The translations under genes were made by a program, and so were the position numbers. Below the pieces are notes generated by a model that saw nothing but the letters and a program-made list of their open reading frames with translations, searched no databases and had not been told where the DNA came from. A stretch of 64,000 nucleotides of DNA, from the NCBI GenBank assembly GCA_944381365.1, contig CALWKW010000001.1:62001-126000 (forward strand), written 5' to 3'. This stretch comes from an uncultured Christensenellaceae bacterium. GTDB lineage: Bacteria; Bacillota; Clostridia; Christensenellales; UBA3700. Below are positions 61,104 to 64,000 of this stretch, one piece after another (within the stretch, counting starts at the first letter, position 1; the number at the start of each line of letters is the position of its first letter).

Positions 61104-61925
61104 TTACATAATCTTTTTTGTTTTTCTTTCTTCGTTGCAGATTTTTCCTTTTATTCTGCACCACTCCTCATTACAATCCTTGCAGGATAATGAGCAATTT
61201 GTATATTCGATAAATCTTTCGGGGTGTTTATAATATGTGATTTCCCATCTTACAAACACAATTATCGACAAAATCGTGAGAGATGTAGCATAAAAATTGG
61301 GAATATAAAACATTGGTACTTGTATCATAATAGCTCCCCAATCATAGATTCTGCATGTCTTACAACATTTATTGTGCATAAACCATTTTTGAAAAGGACA
61401 GAAAAATATAATACAAATAAAATCACTCAGATAGAAAAACATCTGAACGATTATTATGAGTTGACCGCCGTGTCCTCCGAAAATTTTGTGAGGAGAATAA
61501 GTGTCAATCATATAAAGGATAAATATGACAAGATTGAGTATGCCATAAGCAATACCCGTCAATATTGCACCTTTTTGATAAAATTTTTTGGTAAGTCTGA
61601 TTACTTCAGGATTGTTTCTTTGACTGGGAGAAAACTGCTTTGCAAATTTTTTTGTACTACCCTTCGATACGAATTTGATATTTATTAGATGCGACAACAT
61701 GTACAGCATCATAAAAGACCATACTATATGCAAAGGAGAAAAACCATGCCAAAATCCATCGGCTAAAATTCCGTCACGATAATAATTACTGTCAATTATG
61801 CGACTTATACCGAAAATCTCATTTCCCGTTATTATCTCGTATATAGTAAAAGAAGTCAGGACAATAAAAACTATTGCCCTAAACACAAATCTTATAAAAT
61901 ATGCATCGAATTTTTTTCTTTCCAC
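61104..61925 (-). CDS. Cys-rich polytopic membrane protein, unknown function
   Basis: 273 residues with about six membrane segments and Cys-rich cytoplasmic or outer loops: FCPFQKW, HNKCCKTCRIYDWG (about residues 185-198) and a C-terminal CSLSCKDCNEEWCRIKGKICN cluster (about 243-263). The pattern suggests metal or Fe-S binding. It resembles an uncharacterised family I have seen in Clostridia, but no function is known to me. It starts with GTG, has no clear Shine-Dalgarno site, and lies directly behind a 12-bp inverted repeat. It sits between efp and spoIIIAA, where Bacillus has the unrelated small yqhV. Confidence 0.7.
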   Translation of the reverse strand: MERKKFDAYFIRFVFRAIVFIVLTSFTIYEIITGNEIFGISRIIDSNYYRDGILADGFWHGFSPLHIVWSFMMLYMLSHLINIKFVSKGSTKKFAKQFSPSQRNNPEVIRLTKKFYQKGAILTGIAYGILNLVIFILYMIDTYSPHKIFGGHGGQLIIIVQMFFYLSDFICIIFFCPFQKWFMHNKCCKTCRIYDWGAIMIQVPMFYIPNFYATSLTILSIIVFVRWEITYYKHPERFIEYTNCSLSCKDCNEEWCRIKGKICNEERKTKKIM

Positions 61926-61935
61926 AATACAATCA

Positions 61936-61964
61936 TTTTGTAGCGGAACATGTCCGCTACAAAA
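61936..61964. repeat. 12-bp perfect inverted repeat between efp and the Cys-rich gene
   Basis: TTTTGTAGCGGA and TCCGCTACAAAA arms (61936-61947, 61953-61964) with a 5-base loop. It is GC-rich against its surroundings. It could end efp transcription, but no T run follows on the - strand. A TATAAT (61977-61972) overlaps the efp stop, so the hairpin would sit at the very 5' end of a transcript for the Cys-rich gene. Confidence 0.6.
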
Positions 61965-61972
61965 AGTTTATA

Positions 61973-62539
61973 TTATACTCTGGACATGTAAGAGCCTGTA
62001 CGAGTATCGACTCTTATTGTATCGCCTTCGTTTACAAACAAAGGAACTTGCAATGTATAACCTGTCTCCAAAGTAGCAGGTTTTGTAGCACCTTGAGCTG
62101 TATTACCCTTTGCACCGGGTTCGCAATGTGTGATAAGAAGTTCTACAAAGTTGGGAGCTTCTACTTCGAAAGGATTGCCGTTGTAGAAAGATACGGTAAC
62201 TTCGCCGTTCTCCATAACATACATCAAAGCATCTTCAGCATACTCCTTGTTGATAGGCAACATATCAAAAGTGTTGGGATCCATAAAGTAATAGAGATCC
62301 CCGTCATTGTATGAATATACCATTGTTTTATGCTCGATATGAGCAGTCTGGAACTTTGCTGTGGGGTTGAAAGTCATTTCTACGGTGCCACCATTGATAA
62401 CATCTCTCAACTTTGTACGAACAAAAGCCGCACCTTTACCGGGTTTTACATGCAAGAAATCAACGACAGTAACTACTTTGCCGTCCATCTCGAAAGTGAC
62501 GCCCTTTCTGAAATCACCCGCCAATACAAAATCAGCCAT
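61973..62539 (-). CDS. efp: Elongation factor P
   Basis: A 188-residue tRNA-shaped factor that relieves ribosome stalling at polyproline. Three beta-barrel domains; the KOW-like first domain has the modified-loop motif [15 protein letters not shown] with the tip Lys, and the C-terminal OB domain ends [23 protein letters not shown] precedes ATG. Follows the peptidase gene by 18 bases. It marks the start of the efp-spoIIIA block conserved with Bacillus. Confidence 0.97.
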   Translation of the reverse strand: MADFVLAGDFRKGVTFEMDGKVVTVVDFLHVKPGKGAAFVRTKLRDVINGGTVEMTFNPTAKFQTAHIEHKTMVYSYNDGDLYYFMDPNTFDMLPINKEYAEDALMYVMENGEVTVSFYNGNPFEVEAPNFVELLITHCEPGAKGNTAQGATKPATLETGYTLQVPLFVNEGDTIRVDTRTGSYMSRV

Positions 62540-62557
62540 AAAATACCTCCAATATAT

Positions 62558-63592
62558 TTAAAGAATAATTAATTGTTTATTAGCATTAGTCAATGATTTG
62601 ACTGAATTCTCTTTTATAAGAGCCATATCTTCGATACGGACTCCGAATTTTCCGTCAATATACAATCCTGGTTCTACCGTCACTATCATATTGTGCCTTA
62701 AGATATTCTCTTCTTTAGGTGTAAGTCCCGTACCTTCATGTATATCTATTCCCACTCCGTGTCCTAATGAGTGAGTAAAATACTTGTCCATAGAATATTT
62801 TTTGAAATAATCTCTTGCAAGTTTGTCACCGTCTTTTCCTGTCATACCTGCTTTTAGATTATCCAAAGCATAAAGCTGAGCACCCAAAACTATGTCATAC
62901 AAATCTTTTTGTTCTGACGAAGGATTGCCAAAACAAATTGTCCTTGTCATATCCGAACAATAACCATTGTATTTTGCTCCTATATCCATTGTGATAAAGT
63001 CGCCTTTTTTGAGCTTTTTATCGCTTCTGTGTGCATGAGGACTTGATGTATGTTCCCCAAAAGCCACAATACTGTCAAATGCTATGCCGCATCCGTTTTT
63101 GAGCATTTGATACTCGATGTATCCCGCAAGCTCATACTCTGTAATATCTTCTTTTATGAATTCAAGAGCTTTTTCGAAAGCAAGTTCTGTGACGGACTGA
63201 GCTTTTAATATATTGTCGATTTCATAATCAAATTTGATATCTCTTAAAAGATTTATCTCATTTGTTATGTCTACAAGGTTTTTGCCAAGACATAAATTCT
63301 GAAGATTTTTGTATTCAGAATATGTGATATTTTCTTCAAATCCTATGACATTGCCTTCGATAATATCGACATTTTCCTTTAAACTTCCGCAAATTACTTC
63401 AAATTTATCGCCAAGTTTTTGCTTTGCCTCAAAAAAATACCTCATATCCGTAAGAAAATATGATTTATCTTTTTTGATTACTATCTGACAATTTGTAGAA
63501 GAATATCCCGATAAATACAAAGTATTTGACGGCAAAAGCAAAATTATTGTATCGACTTTTGCACTATCATACAATTTTCTGCATATATCCAT
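62558..63592 (-). CDS. M24-family Xaa-Pro aminopeptidase
   Basis: A 344-residue dinuclear metallopeptidase that removes N-terminal residues before proline (YqhT/PepP/PepQ group). A creatinase-like N-terminal domain (1-125) precedes the pita-bread domain with metal ligands in TMDIGAKYNGYCSDMTRT (two Asp), HSLGHGVGIDIHEG (His), VTVEPGLYI (Glu) and VRIEDMALI (Glu). In Bacillus the same gene also precedes efp. Predicted leaderless start at ATG 63592. Confidence 0.93.
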   Translation of the reverse strand: MDICRKLYDSAKVDTIILLLPSNTLYLSGYSSTNCQIVIKKDKSYFLTDMRYFFEAKQKLGDKFEVICGSLKENVDIIEGNVIGFEENITYSEYKNLQNLCLGKNLVDITNEINLLRDIKFDYEIDNILKAQSVTELAFEKALEFIKEDITEYELAGYIEYQMLKNGCGIAFDSIVAFGEHTSSPHAHRSDKKLKKGDFITMDIGAKYNGYCSDMTRTICFGNPSSEQKDLYDIVLGAQLYALDNLKAGMTGKDGDKLARDYFKKYSMDKYFTHSLGHGVGIDIHEGTGLTPKEENILRHNMIVTVEPGLYIDGKFGVRIEDMALIKENSVKSLTNANKQLIIL

Positions 63593-63598
63593 AGTGTT

Positions 63599-63627
63599 AT
63601 TCTACCATAATTTTATTTGTATGTAAA
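63599..63627 (-). promoter_or_regulatory. Promoter of the M24 peptidase gene, leaderless arrangement
   Basis: On the - strand: TTTACA (63627-63622), 17 bases, TAGAAT (63604-63599), six bases, ATG 63592. No Shine-Dalgarno site is present. Confidence 0.7.
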
Positions 63628-63676
63628 GCCAAAATTTGCAGGACAGACCTCTTTTGACTAATTTTCATTATAAATT

Positions 63677-64000
63677 TTATTTATTTAAAGACATATAATA
63701 GGTTTTCATCGCCAAAGCGTCTCTTGTCTGAGTACCTGCCGATTCACATACAATATACGGATTGAGCTTATATTCTTTAAAGACTTCCAACAAAGGCTCA
63801 TAATCGGGTCCATATATATTATCGTCAAAAGTAAGATGTCTTAATTCGCCATTCGATGTATATTGAATTTTTGAAAAATGAACATGCATTCTGTCCACTT
63901 TACTCTCTCCGAGAGTATCTATCAATCTGTCAATCGTTTTTTTATAATCGTCTTTTGAATTATAAAGTCCGCATTCTCTGCTGTTGAGATGTCCGAAGTC
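63677..64000 (-). CDS. Endonuclease IV-like TIM-barrel protein (5' end outside window)
   Basis: The frame is open to the window edge; 107 codons of the C-terminal part are visible. Seen blocks are DFGHLNSRECG, RMHVHFSKIQYTSNGELRHL, and PYIVCESAGTQTRDALAM, which fit the xylose isomerase-like TIM barrel of deoxyribonuclease IV relatives with a metal-binding His (GHLN, HVHF) and a Glu (CESAG). It may be a true AP endonuclease or a paralogue; the N-terminal part is needed. It lies 84 bases before the peptidase gene, in the same direction. Confidence 0.8.
   Translation of the reverse strand, partial: DFGHLNSRECGLYNSKDDYKKTIDRLIDTLGESKVDRMHVHFSKIQYTSNGELRHLTFDDNIYGPDYEPLLEVFKEYKLNPYIVCESAGTQTRDALAMKTYYMSLNK

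Overview
The window reads as a chromosomal segment of a low-GC, endospore-forming Firmicute of the class Clostridia, probably an uncultivated gut-type lineage. The evidence is its AT-rich composition (by eye about two thirds A+T, higher between genes), Shine-Dalgarno sites of the GGAGG type, the sporulation genes (spoIIAA-spoIIAB-sigF, spoVAC-D-E, yunB, spoIIIAA-AH, spoIVB) and two Clostridia-type gene fusions (cmk-plsC and ispH-rpsA). I saw no phage, transposon or CRISPR array. Species cannot be named from the sequence alone.

Left part (1-34.6 kb, almost all + strand): the end of surE; a BaiN/HI0933-type flavoprotein; the two fusions; five tRNA genes (Met/Ile2, Asp, Phe, Thr, Tyr); rubrerythrin; the sigma-F operon followed by spoVA genes and yunB; a Phe T-box with pheS-pheT; an ArsB/NhaD-type permease behind a structured leader; a U32 peptidase-like protein; mutS2, a small membrane protein, a cysteine desulfurase and thiI; a class A PBP (- strand); then miaB-mutS-mutL-miaA and a methionine gamma-lyase-family gene.

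Middle (34.6-39.4 kb): lexA and a Xer-type tyrosine recombinase on the - strand, then about 0.9 kb of very AT-rich DNA without genes, then a PadR-type regulator fused to four membrane segments. Coding polarity switches here from + to -, as expected at a replication terminus, and the AT-rich stretch holds one dif-like inverted repeat.

Right part (39.4-64 kb, almost all - strand): a TVP38/DedA protein, rnhA, proC, tRNA-Trp (+), a PI-PLC-like protein, purB, and then (in transcription order from the right end) a TIM-barrel endonuclease IV-like gene, pepP-like peptidase, efp, a Cys-rich membrane protein, spoIIIAA-AH, asp23-nusB-folD-xseA-xseB-ispA-(DUF21-like)-dxs, tlyA-nadK-argR-recN and spoIVB. 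This is the classical Bacillus/Clostridium efp-spoIIIA-folD-dxs-recN-spoIVB neighbourhood, but accB/accC and spo0A are missing from their usual places.

The most striking cross-cutting signal is regulatory. At least six genes (the U32 protein, miaB, the recombinase, nadK, tlyA, pepP) have a TATAAT-like -10 exactly six bases before the ATG and no Shine-Dalgarno site, so their mRNAs should begin at the A of the start codon (leaderless). Most other genes have ordinary ribosome binding sites. A second candidate of interest is the roughly 115-nt leader of the permease gene, which ends in a perfect hairpin enclosing the ribosome binding site and the start codon.
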